Part shown: positions 7,929 to 15,982 of the stretch, one piece after another
Layout of the letters: each line of letters begins with the position of its first letter
How positions within the stretch are numbered: position 1 is the stretch's first letter
Origin: Deltaproteobacteria bacterium
Lineage (GTDB): Bacteria > Desulfobacterota > DSM-4660 > Desulfatiglandales > Desulfatiglandaceae
Reading direction: 5' to 3'
NCBI GenBank assembly: GCA_021737425.1
Contig: JAIPDZ010000013.1
Location: 1-32,345, forward strand
DNA length: 32,345 bases
The notes under the pieces: model-generated
What the model saw: only the letters and a program-made list of their open reading frames with translations
Told to the model about the DNA's origin: nothing
The model's database searches: none
Made by a program: the position numbers and the translations under genes

Positions 7929-9174
7929 AATCATAACCATAGGGAACGAGCTTACCTCGGGCCGGACCGTGGATATCAACTCCTGGTATGCTGCGGGCCG
8001 TCTCACCGCCTCCGGATTGGGCGTAATCCGGGTGACCTCGGTGGGGGACGACGTTCAAATGGTGACCCGGGCCCTCAAAAGGGCCCACACTTCTTCCAGG
8101 TTTGTGATCGTCACCGGGGGGCTGGGCACCACGGAAGATGACATGACCTGTAAGATTGCGGCCCATGCCTTAAACCGACCGTTGCGCCTGGACAGGGAGA
8201 TGCTCAAAAAGATCCAGCACTATATTGATGCACAGGGCATCAAGATGACCCCTCCCCTGGAAAAAATGGCCTATATGCCGGAAGGGGCCAGGATGCTCAA
8301 TCCCACCGGCGGGACCTGTGGATTTTCCATAGAGGACAAAGAAGTTCGCTTCTATTTTCTGCCCGGTGTGCCGGAACAATCGCGTTATCTTATGGATACG
8401 GTGGTGCTTCCGGAACTCCTGGGCCTGTATGAGGCCCTCCCGGTTATGGGGCAACGGATCATTAAGATTTACGGCATGAACGAGCCCCATATTGCTGAAA
8501 AACTGGATCAGCTCAGGGGAAAGATAGGAGAAGTGGTCTTGGGATTTTATCCCCGGTTTCCTGAGAATCACCTCACCCTCAGCCTCAAGGGAGAGGATAA
8601 CGCCCAGGTCACAGCGGTCCTGGATCGGGTGGAACAGGAGATAACGGCCATCCTGGGGACCTGTGTATTCAGCACGGACGGCCAAGACATGGAAGAGGTG
8701 GTGGGCCGCATCCTGGTTCAGAAAGAGATGACCCTCAGCGTGGCCGAGTCCTGCACCGGGGGGCTCATCGGCCACCGGCTGACCAACGTGCCCGGGAGCT
8801 CTCAATACTATCAGGGAGGGGTGGTCTCCTACAGCAACCGCCTGAAAACGGCACTGCTCGGGGTGAATGAAGAGACCCTGAAAAGACACGGGGCCGTGAG
8901 CGCAAAAACCGCCAAAGAGATGGCACAGGGCGTGCGCCGGCAGACCGGGAGCCATCTCGGGCTGGCCACCACCGGTATTGCGGGGCCGGAGGGCGGAACC
9001 CGGGAAAAACCGGTGGGAACGGTCTATATCGGGTTGTGCCGGGGAGAAGAGGCGCTTTCCACAGGGTACCGGTTCTCCGGGGACAGGCAACAGATCAAGC
9101 AGCAGAGCGCCACCATGGCCCTGGACTGGATCCGAAGGTATCTCAGTGGGTATTCGTTCCTTCCTGGCATTTGA
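7918..9174 (+). CDS. cinA: CinA: NMN deamidase / competence-damage protein
   Basis: A 418-residue two-domain protein. The N-terminal MoCF-like COG1058 domain (EIITIGNELTSGRTVD; VTGGLGTTEDDMT) is linked in the family to ADP-ribose pyrophosphatase activity. The C-terminal PncC domain (about 260-415; VAESCTGGLIGHRLTNVPGS, QGGVVSYSN, TGIAGPEGG) deamidates nicotinamide mononucleotide for NAD recycling. The length is normal for full-length CinA. The start lies within the last codons of pgpA and the end overlaps thpR by 29 bp, so expression is coupled. cinA near recA is a recurrent gene order in bacteria. Confidence 0.93.
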   Translation: MYGEIITIGNELTSGRTVDINSWYAAGRLTASGLGVIRVTSVGDDVQMVTRALKRAHTSSRFVIVTGGLGTTEDDMTCKIAAHALNRPLRLDREMLKKIQHYIDAQGIKMTPPLEKMAYMPEGARMLNPTGGTCGFSIEDKEVRFYFLPGVPEQSRYLMDTVVLPELLGLYEALPVMGQRIIKIYGMNEPHIAEKLDQLRGKIGEVVLGFYPRFPENHLTLSLKGEDNAQVTAVLDRVEQEITAILGTCVFSTDGQDMEEVVGRILVQKEMTLSVAESCTGGLIGHRLTNVPGSSQYYQGGVVSYSNRLKTALLGVNEETLKRHGAVSAKTAKEMAQGVRRQTGSHLGLATTGIAGPEGGTREKPVGTVYIGLCRGEEALSTGYRFSGDRQQIKQQSATMALDWIRRYLSGYSFLPGI

Positions 9175-9715
9175 ACTGCCCGTCGAAATCAAAAAGGGGG
9201 TGTCCGCCGTATCCGAGGACTTGAAAAATTCCTCCCTCAACGCCCGATGGGTCAAGGTGGAGAACATCCACCTGACCATGGTTTTTCTGGGCCATATGGC
9301 GCCTGAACACCTGGAGTCCATCCAGGAGCGGGTCGGCGCCGTATGCCAAAACCACCGCCCCTTTGAGATCATCATCCAGGGGCTGGGGGTCTTCGGCAGC
9401 AAGCGACATCCCCGGGTCTTATGGATGGGGCTCAGCGGTGATGTAAAAAGGCTGGCCGTGTTCAGGGATGACCTGCAGGACGCCCTGGAACCGTTCGGCG
9501 TCAAAACGGAGAAACGCGTCTTTAAACCGCATCTCACATTGGGACGGTTTCGGAAGGGGGCCAGATCGACCCCGGATTTGGACACCCTCCTGTCCCGTTT
9601 TGATACGCTGACCAGCCCGGCATGCCTGCTGGAAGAACTGGTCCTGTTCAGGAGTGATCTACTGCCCGGTGGCGCAGTATATACGCCGCTGGGGCGATGG
9701 CCCTTGGAAAGATGA
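9146..9715 (+). CDS. thpR: ThpR: RNA 2',3'-cyclic phosphodiesterase (2H family)
   Basis: A 189-residue member of the 2H phosphoesterases (formerly '2'-5' RNA ligase'), which hydrolyses RNA 2',3'-cyclic phosphates. Both catalytic HxTx motifs are present: HLTM with His42/Thr44 and HLTL with His129/Thr131. A VGIRSFLAFELP N-terminus is typical. The start is taken as GTG 9146, because it gives the family N-terminus and follows GAAGG at about 8 bp; the longer frame upstream lies within cinA and does not look like protein. The physiological substrate in bacteria is unsettled; ligase activity is seen in vitro. Confidence 0.9.
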   Translation: MGIRSFLAFELPVEIKKGVSAVSEDLKNSSLNARWVKVENIHLTMVFLGHMAPEHLESIQERVGAVCQNHRPFEIIIQGLGVFGSKRHPRVLWMGLSGDVKRLAVFRDDLQDALEPFGVKTEKRVFKPHLTLGRFRKGARSTPDLDTLLSRFDTLTSPACLLEELVLFRSDLLPGGAVYTPLGRWPLER

Positions 9716-9800
9716 CTTGAAACCCGAAATCCGGATGCCAGAATTCGACTGAGGCCCAAGGCCTGCACGGGGTATTTGGATTTATGACGGAGGTGGACCT

Positions 9801-10823
9801 ATGGACAGAGAAAAAGCAGTTGATTACGCCATTTCTCAGATAGAAAAGCAGTTCGGCCGGGGCTCCATTATGAAGCTGGGAGAGGGAAAGGTCATTGATG
9901 TACCTGCCATCTCCACCGGCTCCCTGACCCTGGACCTGGCCCTGGGCGTGGGGGGGGTTCCCCGGGGCCGGGTGGTGGAAATATATGGCCCCGAGTCCTC
10001 CGGAAAGACCACCCTGGCCCTTCATATTGCTGCCGAGGCCCAGGCCAAGGGGGGAATGGTGGCGTTTGTGGATGCCGAGCACGCCCTGGATGTGGCCTAT
10101 GCCAAAAAGCTGGGGGTGGACGCGGACAGCCTGCTGGTTTCCCAGCCGGATACCGGAGAACAGGCCTTGGATATTGCGGAGATCCTGGTGCGAAGCGGGG
10201 GGATTGATGCCCTGATCATCGACTCAGTGGCCGCACTGGTGCCCAGGGCCGAAATCGAGGGAGAGATGGGAGACCAACACGTGGGTCTCCAGGCCCGGCT
10301 CATGTCCCAGGCCCTCAGAAAACTAACCGCCACCGTGAGCAAATCCAGGACCACCATTATTTTTATCAACCAGATCCGCATGAAAATCGGCGTCATGTTC
10401 GGAAATCCCGAGACCACAACCGGCGGCAACGCGCTCAAGTTTTATGCCAGTCAGCGCTTGGACATCCGTCGAATCGGCGCCATCAAAGAAGGAGACCAGG
10501 TGATCGGGAACCGCACCCGCGTCCGGGTGGTGAAAAACAAGGTGGCCCCGCCCTTTAAGGATGCGGAGTTCGATATTATCTATGGAGAAGGAATCTCCAA
10601 AGAGGGGGATATCCTGGATCTCGGTGTCTCCTTGGATATTGTGGAAAAAAGCGGGGCCTGGTATTCCTTCCAGGGAGACCGGATCGGACAGGGCCGGCAG
10701 AACGTAAGGCGATTTTTGGCTGAAAATACGGATATACGGGATCAGATTGCCCGATTGATCATCGAAAAGACCGGCGTGAATCCGGAAAAGGAAGAGAACA
10801 AAACCGAGACCGCCCAGGACTGA
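9801..10823 (+). CDS. recA: RecA recombinase
   Basis: The DNA strand-exchange and SOS co-protease ATPase. Walker A GPESSGKT lies at about 63-70; [46 protein letters not shown] (Walker B and loop 1 region), [30 protein letters not shown] (loop 2) and [13 protein letters not shown] all appear in order. At 340 residues it is complete, with a short acidic tail. GGAGGTGG precedes ATG at good spacing. I see no E. coli-type (CTGT-N8-ACAG) or Gram-positive (GAAC-N4-GTTC) LexA box in the 85 bp upstream. recX is not next to it; alaS is. Confidence 0.98.
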   Translation: MDREKAVDYAISQIEKQFGRGSIMKLGEGKVIDVPAISTGSLTLDLALGVGGVPRGRVVEIYGPESSGKTTLALHIAAEAQAKGGMVAFVDAEHALDVAYAKKLGVDADSLLVSQPDTGEQALDIAEILVRSGGIDALIIDSVAALVPRAEIEGEMGDQHVGLQARLMSQALRKLTATVSKSRTTIIFINQIRMKIGVMFGNPETTTGGNALKFYASQRLDIRRIGAIKEGDQVIGNRTRVRVVKNKVAPPFKDAEFDIIYGEGISKEGDILDLGVSLDIVEKSGAWYSFQGDRIGQGRQNVRRFLAENTDIRDQIARLIIEKTGVNPEKEENKTETAQD

Positions 10824-10901
10824 GAAGGCCTGCAATCGTTTTGCAGACAAAACAAAAAAATCCATGCGAATATTGTGAATAGATAGACTGAGATAAAAGA
10901 C

Positions 10902-13553
10902 ATGATGGATTTCAGAGAGATCAGAACGCGCTTTTTAAACTACTTTAAGGCCCATGGCCACCGGGTCGTGCCCAGTTCCGCCCTCATTCCGAGAGACGAT
11001 CCCACCTTGTTGTTCACAAACGCGGGCATGGTGCAGTTCAAGGCGGCCTTCCTGGGGGAGGTGAATCCGGGGTACACCCGGGCCGCCACTTCCCAGAAAT
11101 GCCTACGTGCCGGCGGGAAGCATAACGACCTTGAAAATGTGGGTTACACGCCCAGGCATCATACCTTTTTCGAGATGCTGGGGAATTTCTCTTTCGGGGA
11201 TTACTTCAAAGAGGAGGCCATCCTGTGGGGGTGGGAATTGCTCACCGAAGGCTACAAGCTCCCGCCTGACAAACTTTATGCCTCTGTATACCACGAGGAT
11301 GACGAGGCCTATCGCATTTGGAACCATGAGGTCGGCATCCCCACGGACCGGATCGTCCGGTTGGGCGAAAAAGACAATTTCTGGGCCATGGGAGATACCG
11401 GACCCTGCGGTCCCTGCTCCGAAATCCACCTTGACCAGGGCCCTTCCGTGGGCTGCGGCAGGCCTGACTGTGCACCCGGATGCGACTGTGACCGTTATCT
11501 CGAGATCTGGAATCTGGTATTCACCCAATTTGCTCGGGACCCGGAGGGGCATCTCACCCCCCTCCCCAAGCCCAACATCGATACCGGCATGGGACTCGAA
11601 CGGCTCTCGGCCGTGGTTCAGGGGGTCCGATCCAATTATGATACGGATATCTTCAAGGGGATTATCTCGGCTATCCAAGCGCTTTCCCCCCACACCTACG
11701 GACGGGACCAGCGGCAGGACGTGGCCTTCAGGGTCATATCAGACCACGCCCGGGCCGTATCGTTCATGATCGGCGACGGAATCCTGCCCTCAAACGAGGG
11801 ACGGGGCTATGTACTCAGGCGGATCATCCGGCGGGCCATTCGATTCGGTCAGGTGATCGAGCTGAAGGACCCGTTTCTGCGCACCATATGCGACAAGGTC
11901 ATTGACATTATGGGCCCCGACTATCCGGAACTGGACCGGGAAAAACAGTTTATCCAGGGGGTGGTGGACAACGAGGAGAAACGGTTTTCCGACACCCTCA
12001 ACTACAGCATGAAGGTCCTGGATGAAGAGATCCAGCGCCTCAAAGCAGATGGGCGGGATACCATTCCCGGGGAAGTGGTATTTAAGCTTTATGATACCTA
12101 TGGCCTGCCATTGGATATCGTGCAGGATGTGGCCCGGGATGAACACCTGCGCGTGGACACGGACGGCTATCAGGAGGCCATGAACCGGCAGCGGCGTCTT
12201 TCTCAGGCATCATGGAAGGGCAGCGGCGACCAAGAAATCCCCCCGGCGTTCAGGGGGATGCTCTCACGGGGAGTGGTCACCCGATTTGTGGGGCATGACA
12301 CCCTCCGGTGTGAAGGCCGGGTCAAGGGCATCATACAAAACGGGACAGAAACAGAGGGGATTGAAAATGCGGTGGACACCATTGAAGTGGTGTTGGACCA
12401 AACGCCCTTTTATGCGAAGTCCGGTGGACAGGTGGGAGACCAGGGCCTGCTGACCACGGACGGGACCCGATTCCGGGTCACGGACACCCTAAAATATGGA
12501 TCCGATCTGATCGTCCACAAGGGCAGGCTGGAGGCGGGGACGCTGCGCACGGGCGACACCCTCCAGGCCCAGGTGGACCCGGAAAAACGGGCCGCCACCG
12601 CCCGGAATCACTCGGCCACCCATCTGCTTCACGCGGCCCTGCGGCAGGTGCTGGGGGATCATGTGAAACAGGCGGGATCTCTGGTCTCCCCGAAACGGCT
12701 TCGGTTTGATTTCAGCCACTTTGCCCAGGTTGACGCTGAAGCCCTGAAGGAGATTGAACGTATGGTCAATGTACACATTCGGAACAATCTCCCCCTGAGA
12801 ACCGACCAGATGTCCAAGGAATCGGCCATGAAAACAGGGGCCATGGCCATCTTCGAAGAACGGTACGGTGATACGGTGCGACTGGTACGCATCGGCGATG
12901 GGATCAGCCTGGAATTATGCGGGGGGACTCATGTGGCGCACACCGGTGACATCGGCCTGTTTCGTATCGTCGGCGAGGGTGCTGTGGCGGCCAATATGCG
13001 CAGGATCGAGGCGCTTACCGGTGAAGCAGCCCTCCTATACGACCAGGATCAGGAGGCGGCCCTGCGGCATGCCGCAACCCTGTTGAAGACCACGCCCGAG
13101 ACCGTGGGTGAGCGGATCGAACGCCTCTTAGAGGAGCTCAAGGATAAGGAACGGCAGATCCAATCCCTCAAAGGGAAGCTTCTGGCGCAAAAATCGGATG
13201 ACCTCCTTTCCGGCGTACAGGAGGTAAACGGCGTCCGGGTGGTGGCCCGTGAGGTGGAGGCCGGATCCCCCAGGGAGTTGAGGGATGCCGGCGATCGCAT
13301 CCGGGATAAGCTCGGATCAGGGGTGGTGCTGTTGGGGGCCAGGGTGGAAGACCGGGCTATTTTGACCTGTATGGTCACCCCTGATTTGGCCGATCGATTC
13401 AAGGCGGGAGATATTGTCAAACACCTCTCGGCTATGGTGGGAGGAAAAGGAGGCGGCAGGCCCGACATGGCCCAGGGCGGCGGCAACCAACCCCAAAAAA
13501 TAGGGGAGGCCATGGAGGCGCTCTATGGGCTAATCAAAGAAAAAGCCCTTTAG
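10902..13553 (+). CDS. alaS: Alanyl-tRNA synthetase
   Basis: Charges tRNA-Ala and edits mischarged Ser/Gly. The 883 residues match bacterial AlaRS. Visible: class II catalytic core from the N-terminus (FTNAGMVQFK; FFEMLGNFSFGDYF; GPCGPCSEIH; DTGMGLERL), an editing domain with HSATHLLH (about 569-576) and CGGTH (about 673), and a C-terminal coiled coil and C-Ala/DHHA1 domain with GGKGGGRPDMAQGGG. Cysteines in CGRPDCAPGCDCD add a small insertion seen in some AlaRS. Two tandem ATGs (10902 and 10905) could start the protein; the upstream site is weak (GAGA). The last 24 bp overlap the 3' end of bamD on the other strand. Confidence 0.98.
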   Translation: MMDFREIRTRFLNYFKAHGHRVVPSSALIPRDDPTLLFTNAGMVQFKAAFLGEVNPGYTRAATSQKCLRAGGKHNDLENVGYTPRHHTFFEMLGNFSFGDYFKEEAILWGWELLTEGYKLPPDKLYASVYHEDDEAYRIWNHEVGIPTDRIVRLGEKDNFWAMGDTGPCGPCSEIHLDQGPSVGCGRPDCAPGCDCDRYLEIWNLVFTQFARDPEGHLTPLPKPNIDTGMGLERLSAVVQGVRSNYDTDIFKGIISAIQALSPHTYGRDQRQDVAFRVISDHARAVSFMIGDGILPSNEGRGYVLRRIIRRAIRFGQVIELKDPFLRTICDKVIDIMGPDYPELDREKQFIQGVVDNEEKRFSDTLNYSMKVLDEEIQRLKADGRDTIPGEVVFKLYDTYGLPLDIVQDVARDEHLRVDTDGYQEAMNRQRRLSQASWKGSGDQEIPPAFRGMLSRGVVTRFVGHDTLRCEGRVKGIIQNGTETEGIENAVDTIEVVLDQTPFYAKSGGQVGDQGLLTTDGTRFRVTDTLKYGSDLIVHKGRLEAGTLRTGDTLQAQVDPEKRAATARNHSATHLLHAALRQVLGDHVKQAGSLVSPKRLRFDFSHFAQVDAEALKEIERMVNVHIRNNLPLRTDQMSKESAMKTGAMAIFEERYGDTVRLVRIGDGISLELCGGTHVAHTGDIGLFRIVGEGAVAANMRRIEALTGEAALLYDQDQEAALRHAATLLKTTPETVGERIERLLEELKDKERQIQSLKGKLLAQKSDDLLSGVQEVNGVRVVAREVEAGSPRELRDAGDRIRDKLGSGVVLLGARVEDRAILTCMVTPDLADRFKAGDIVKHLSAMVGGKGGGRPDMAQGGGNQPQKIGEAMEALYGLIKEKAL

Positions 13554-14273
13554 ATCTCCCCACCAGGTGCCCTCTTCTTCTTCCTTTTGAAGGCCTTTTT
13601 CTTTGCACTTTTTGATATATTCAAGGGCCTCATGGTATTGCCCCAAGTCCGGGTAATGCTCGATGGCATACAGGTACCGGTCCATGGCCGCCTCATATTT
13701 TCCCATCTTGAAGTAGAAATGACCCACATACAATTCATGCCTGGCCAGGTTCACATAGCATTCCCTCAGCTTTTTGCGGGCCCGGTCTGCGTACGGACTC
13801 TTCCGGTACCGTTTGATGAGCCGGTCAAATTCTTCTTTGGCCTGGTGGGTGTGGGACTGGTCCCGGTCAACGGTTTTGGACCGGCTGAAATAGCACATGC
13901 CCTCTCTGAAAATAACGTAGGGGATTTGGGGGTTCCGGGGATGGAGTCTTTCAAATTCCCTGTAGGCATCATAGGCCTCTGCATAAAGATCCTGTTCATA
14001 AAGGGCGTCCGCCATCTTGAGTTCGGCGTCAATGGCATACTTGCTGTAGGGATATCGATCCGTTATCTTCTGAAAGATTTCAGTGGCGGCCTTCCATTTT
14101 CCATCCCTGTACTTCTGAAGCCCGTCGCTCATCAGCTCCGCAGGCGTTAATTCCTCTTCACCAAAGAGTGAATCCCACAATGCGCAGCCGTTGAACATCA
14201 GCAACATACAAAGGAGGAAGAAGGACCACACAACCCCCGTGTGGATACGTTTGAAAGGCATGGGCATGGTCAT
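13530..14273 (-). CDS. bamD: BamD outer-membrane assembly lipoprotein
   Basis: A TPR-rich periplasmic lipoprotein of the BAM complex, which inserts beta-barrel proteins into the outer membrane. From ATG 14273 the protein has 247 residues: a hydrophobic signal (about 12-29) ending in LLMFNGC with the lipid-accepting Cys30 (imperfect lipobox), then TPR repeats beginning ELMSDGLQKYRDGKWKAATE and including AIDAELKMADALYEQDLYAEA and YFKMGKYEAAMDRYLYAIEH, and a charged tail. The longer frame (to 14351) would run through the upstream trxA terminator and gives a poor signal peptide, so the internal start is preferred. AAGG lies about 9 bp before it. It overlaps alaS tail to tail by 24 bp. Confidence 0.88.
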   Translation of the reverse strand: MTMPMPFKRIHTGVVWSFFLLCMLLMFNGCALWDSLFGEEELTPAELMSDGLQKYRDGKWKAATEIFQKITDRYPYSKYAIDAELKMADALYEQDLYAEAYDAYREFERLHPRNPQIPYVIFREGMCYFSRSKTVDRDQSHTHQAKEEFDRLIKRYRKSPYADRARKKLRECYVNLARHELYVGHFYFKMGKYEAAMDRYLYAIEHYPDLGQYHEALEYIKKCKEKGLQKEEEEGTWWGDLKGFFFD

Positions 14274-14306
14274 CCCGTTCGACCTTGAGGCGCTCGAGAG
14301 GCCAAA

Positions 14307-14337
14307 CAAAAACCCCGCCTTGTTGAATGGACGGGGT
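14307..14337 (-). terminator. Rho-independent terminator of trxA
   Basis: On the minus strand ACCCCG (14332-14337) and CGGGGT (14312-14317) close a 14-base loop and are followed by TTTTG. It lies about 22 bp beyond the trxA stop and upstream of the preferred bamD start. Confidence 0.65.
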
Positions 14338-14359
14338 CTGCGCTTGGGCATAATGGTTC

Positions 14360-14683
14360 TTATAATAATTTCTTCAGTTCCGCGTCGAGGTGGCTCTTGG
14401 GATAGGCGCCCACAATGGTCTGGGCCACCTCTCCGTTTTTAAACAGAATAAGCGTGGGAATATTGCGGATACCGAATCTGGCAGGGGTTTCGCGATTTTG
14501 GTCCACGTCCATCTGGGCGATCTTTATCTTTCCATCGTAATCCTTGGCCAGTTCCTCCACCACAGGACCGACCATTTTGCAGGGACCACACCATTCGGCC
14601 CAAAAATCCACCATAGCCGGAATTTCCGACTGAATAATCTCTTCATCAAAGTTTCCGTCCGTTACTTGTAACAGATCGGCCAT
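14360..14683 (-). CDS. trxA: Thioredoxin
   Basis: A 107-residue cytoplasmic thioredoxin with the active site WCGPC (Cys32/Cys35) in VDFWAEWCGPCKMVGP, the buried Asp in AMVDFW, and the cis-proline motif in IRNIPTLILFKNGE. There is no signal peptide, and the length is that of classical TrxA. AAAGGAGG precedes the ATG. It is preceded by a terminator (14745-14781), so it should have its own promoter in 14684-14744, although no convincing -10 was seen. It donates electrons to reductases such as ribonucleotide reductase and peroxiredoxins. Confidence 0.95.
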   Translation of the reverse strand: MADLLQVTDGNFDEEIIQSEIPAMVDFWAEWCGPCKMVGPVVEELAKDYDGKIKIAQMDVDQNRETPARFGIRNIPTLILFKNGEVAQTIVGAYPKSHLDAELKKLL

Positions 14684-14744
14684 TTACTGCCTCCTTTCAC
14701 AACACATCTTTGGTAACAGCCCACTCAATGTTCCACTTACCGGT

Positions 14745-14781
14745 CAAAAATTGGGTCCTGGAAACATTCGCCCCTGGACCC
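14745..14781 (-). terminator. Rho-independent terminator after the rhodanese operon
   Basis: On the minus strand GGGTCC and GGACCC (14776-14781 with 14753-14758) pair, extended past an A-A mismatch by further G-C and G-U pairs, and are followed by AATTTTTG. It lies 11 bp after the stop of the 60-aa gene and separates that operon from trxA. Confidence 0.65.
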
Positions 14782-14792
14782 TCCGATGGGGG

Positions 14793-14975
14793 TTACTGAG
14801 CCGGTTCTTCCAAAAGACCCTTCATACTCTTTATTAACGTCACCGGAACAGGGCCGGAGTTGACATAAAGGTCAAGAATCTGCTTCGGCACCTTGGTTTT
14901 CGCTTCCACCGCATCCCACCCGATGCCCTTCTCTTCCACCTGATTCATGAGTTTCACAAGTTCTTCTGAATCCAT
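14793..14975 (-). CDS. Small 60-residue protein, possible helix-turn-helix fold
   Basis: Not a family I recognise. The start is ATG 14975, with GGAGG 11 bp upstream. A GTG at 14987 is in frame but overlaps that ribosome-binding site, so it is unlikely. The sequence is soluble and helical, with no signal peptide or cysteine. The part GWDAVEAKTKVPKQILDLYV resembles the helix-turn-helix spacing of small Xre-like domains, but that is inference. It starts 16 bp after the stop of the secreted rhodanese and is followed at once by a terminator, so the two are clearly co-transcribed. Confidence 0.65.
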   Translation of the reverse strand: MDSEELVKLMNQVEEKGIGWDAVEAKTKVPKQILDLYVNSGPVPVTLIKSMKGLLEEPAQ

Positions 14976-14991
14976 TGCCTCATACACCTCC

Positions 14992-15612
14992 CTATTTTTT
15001 CTTGGCCGGACTCAGGTCCGGAGGATAAATGAATTTAGGATTTATCTCATAGGTCCAAGGCAGCCCCCACCATTGCCAACCATAATGTCGCCTGTGGTTA
15101 AAGCCTTGTATTTTATTCCTTTTGGCCAATTGATGATAAAATTTATGTTTATCGCTGTCCTCAAAAAACGGAAACTTGGGTCCTTCAAAACCGTACATTA
15201 CGTCATAGACATTCTTGAACCCGGCCTTGACCAGCGCGTCGGCCGCCCGGGCACTTCGCGTACCATCACATGAAATGATCAGCAGGTTATCCGTTTTTTT
15301 AAATACCTTGCTTACCTCATCCACAAATGCCGGGTTCTTTTTCCCCACGGCGTACGAATAGGATTCATCCTCCTTTTTCAGCTCACCGGTGAAAAATTCA
15401 TAGGGGAAGAGATAGGCATTGATAGGATGTCCCACGAACTGGTACTCCGCTCTGGTCCTCACATCGACCAGGTAGGTGTCCGGAACCGTATTGAGCATAT
15501 CATACGCCTCAATACTCAAAATATTCTTGGGACCATCGGCAAAACCCAACGAGGGCGAGGTGCAGAAAATAGCCAAAAGTACAATAAAAAAGAGGAGAAA
15601 TTTTCTGTTCAT
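14992..15612 (-). CDS. Secreted rhodanese-like protein
   Basis: A 206-residue protein with an N-terminal signal peptide (MNRKFLLFFIVLLAIFCTSP, cleavage near residue 25) and a single rhodanese domain: LVDVRTRAEYQFVGHP, LLIISCDGTRSARAADALVKA with candidate catalytic Cys115, and GFKNVYDVMYGFEGP. Rhodaneses carry sulfane sulfur as a cysteine persulfide; here the site would be periplasmic. The C-terminal 55 residues, rich in Trp, His and Pro (HRRHYGWQWWGLPWTYEI), extend past the domain and are unusual. ATG 15612 is chosen for the signal peptide; a TTG at 15639 would add nine residues and lacks a better RBS. First gene of an operon with the 60-aa protein. Confidence 0.85.
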   Translation of the reverse strand: MNRKFLLFFIVLLAIFCTSPSLGFADGPKNILSIEAYDMLNTVPDTYLVDVRTRAEYQFVGHPINAYLFPYEFFTGELKKEDESYSYAVGKKNPAFVDEVSKVFKKTDNLLIISCDGTRSARAADALVKAGFKNVYDVMYGFEGPKFPFFEDSDKHKFYHQLAKRNKIQGFNHRRHYGWQWWGLPWTYEINPKFIYPPDLSPAKKK

Positions 15613-15740
15613 GGCTGAAACTACTTTTGTTGTTTTCAATTCGGTTGTGCGTATGCTTGGGTATCCGGTGGCCTACTGATTTTGCAGACTGCAGTCGGGC
15701 CTCAGACGGCATCTTTGATTCGGGTTTCTTATGGCATAAA

Positions 15741-15769
15741 TCATTAATCGGTTACCCCTTGTTTGTCAA
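15741..15769 (-). promoter_or_regulatory. Possible promoter of the rhodanese operon
   Basis: On the minus strand a consensus TTGACA (15764-15769) is 17 bp from TAATGA (15741-15746), a poor -10. The -35 is perfect but the whole is weak, 129 bp upstream of the ATG. Confidence 0.3.
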
Positions 15770-15868
15770 TGAAAAATGCGGTACCGCCTGTTTTGAGATA
15801 ACAAATTCCCGTGAAAGGTCTCAAGGGTCCTGCCAGGCCTTGAATCATTGAATTGGACGCCATGCTTC

Positions 15869-15897
15869 TTGACAGGAGGCCACAGACCCTCTACAAT
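15869..15897 (+). promoter_or_regulatory. Strong sigma-70 promoter for DUF362-ilvE-mtnA
   Basis: TTGACA (15869-15874), a 17-bp spacer, and TACAAT (15892-15897, five of six consensus bases), 85 bp upstream of the DUF362 start. Confidence 0.7.
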
Positions 15898-15982
15898 CCC
15901 TGAACCCGAATTTTTAGGCCTACAAAATGGACCTGCAAAACAGGGCACAGCGTGTTGGAACAAGGTTCAAAGGAGGGTTCAA

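Larger units (their letters stand above)
15613..15982. other. Intergenic region between divergent rhodanese and DUF362 genes
   Basis: No coding frame is supported. The short plus frame from 15627 lacks an RBS and family resemblance. The region carries one promoter candidate for each direction (15741-15769 minus, 15869-15897 plus) and the DUF362 ribosome-binding site. Confidence 0.6.

Noticed and set aside
8170-9768. A 532-residue open frame on the minus strand opposite cinA and thpR
   Set aside because: Both plus-strand genes have full family motifs and coupled starts. The minus frame has low-information, Pro/Gly/His/Arg-rich composition with no domain or RBS; it is a shadow of high-GC codon bias.
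10828-10850. Hairpin CTGCAA...TTGCAG between recA and alaS as a terminator
   Set aside because: It is followed by an A-rich rather than T-rich tract on the plus strand, and no T-run exists on the other strand.
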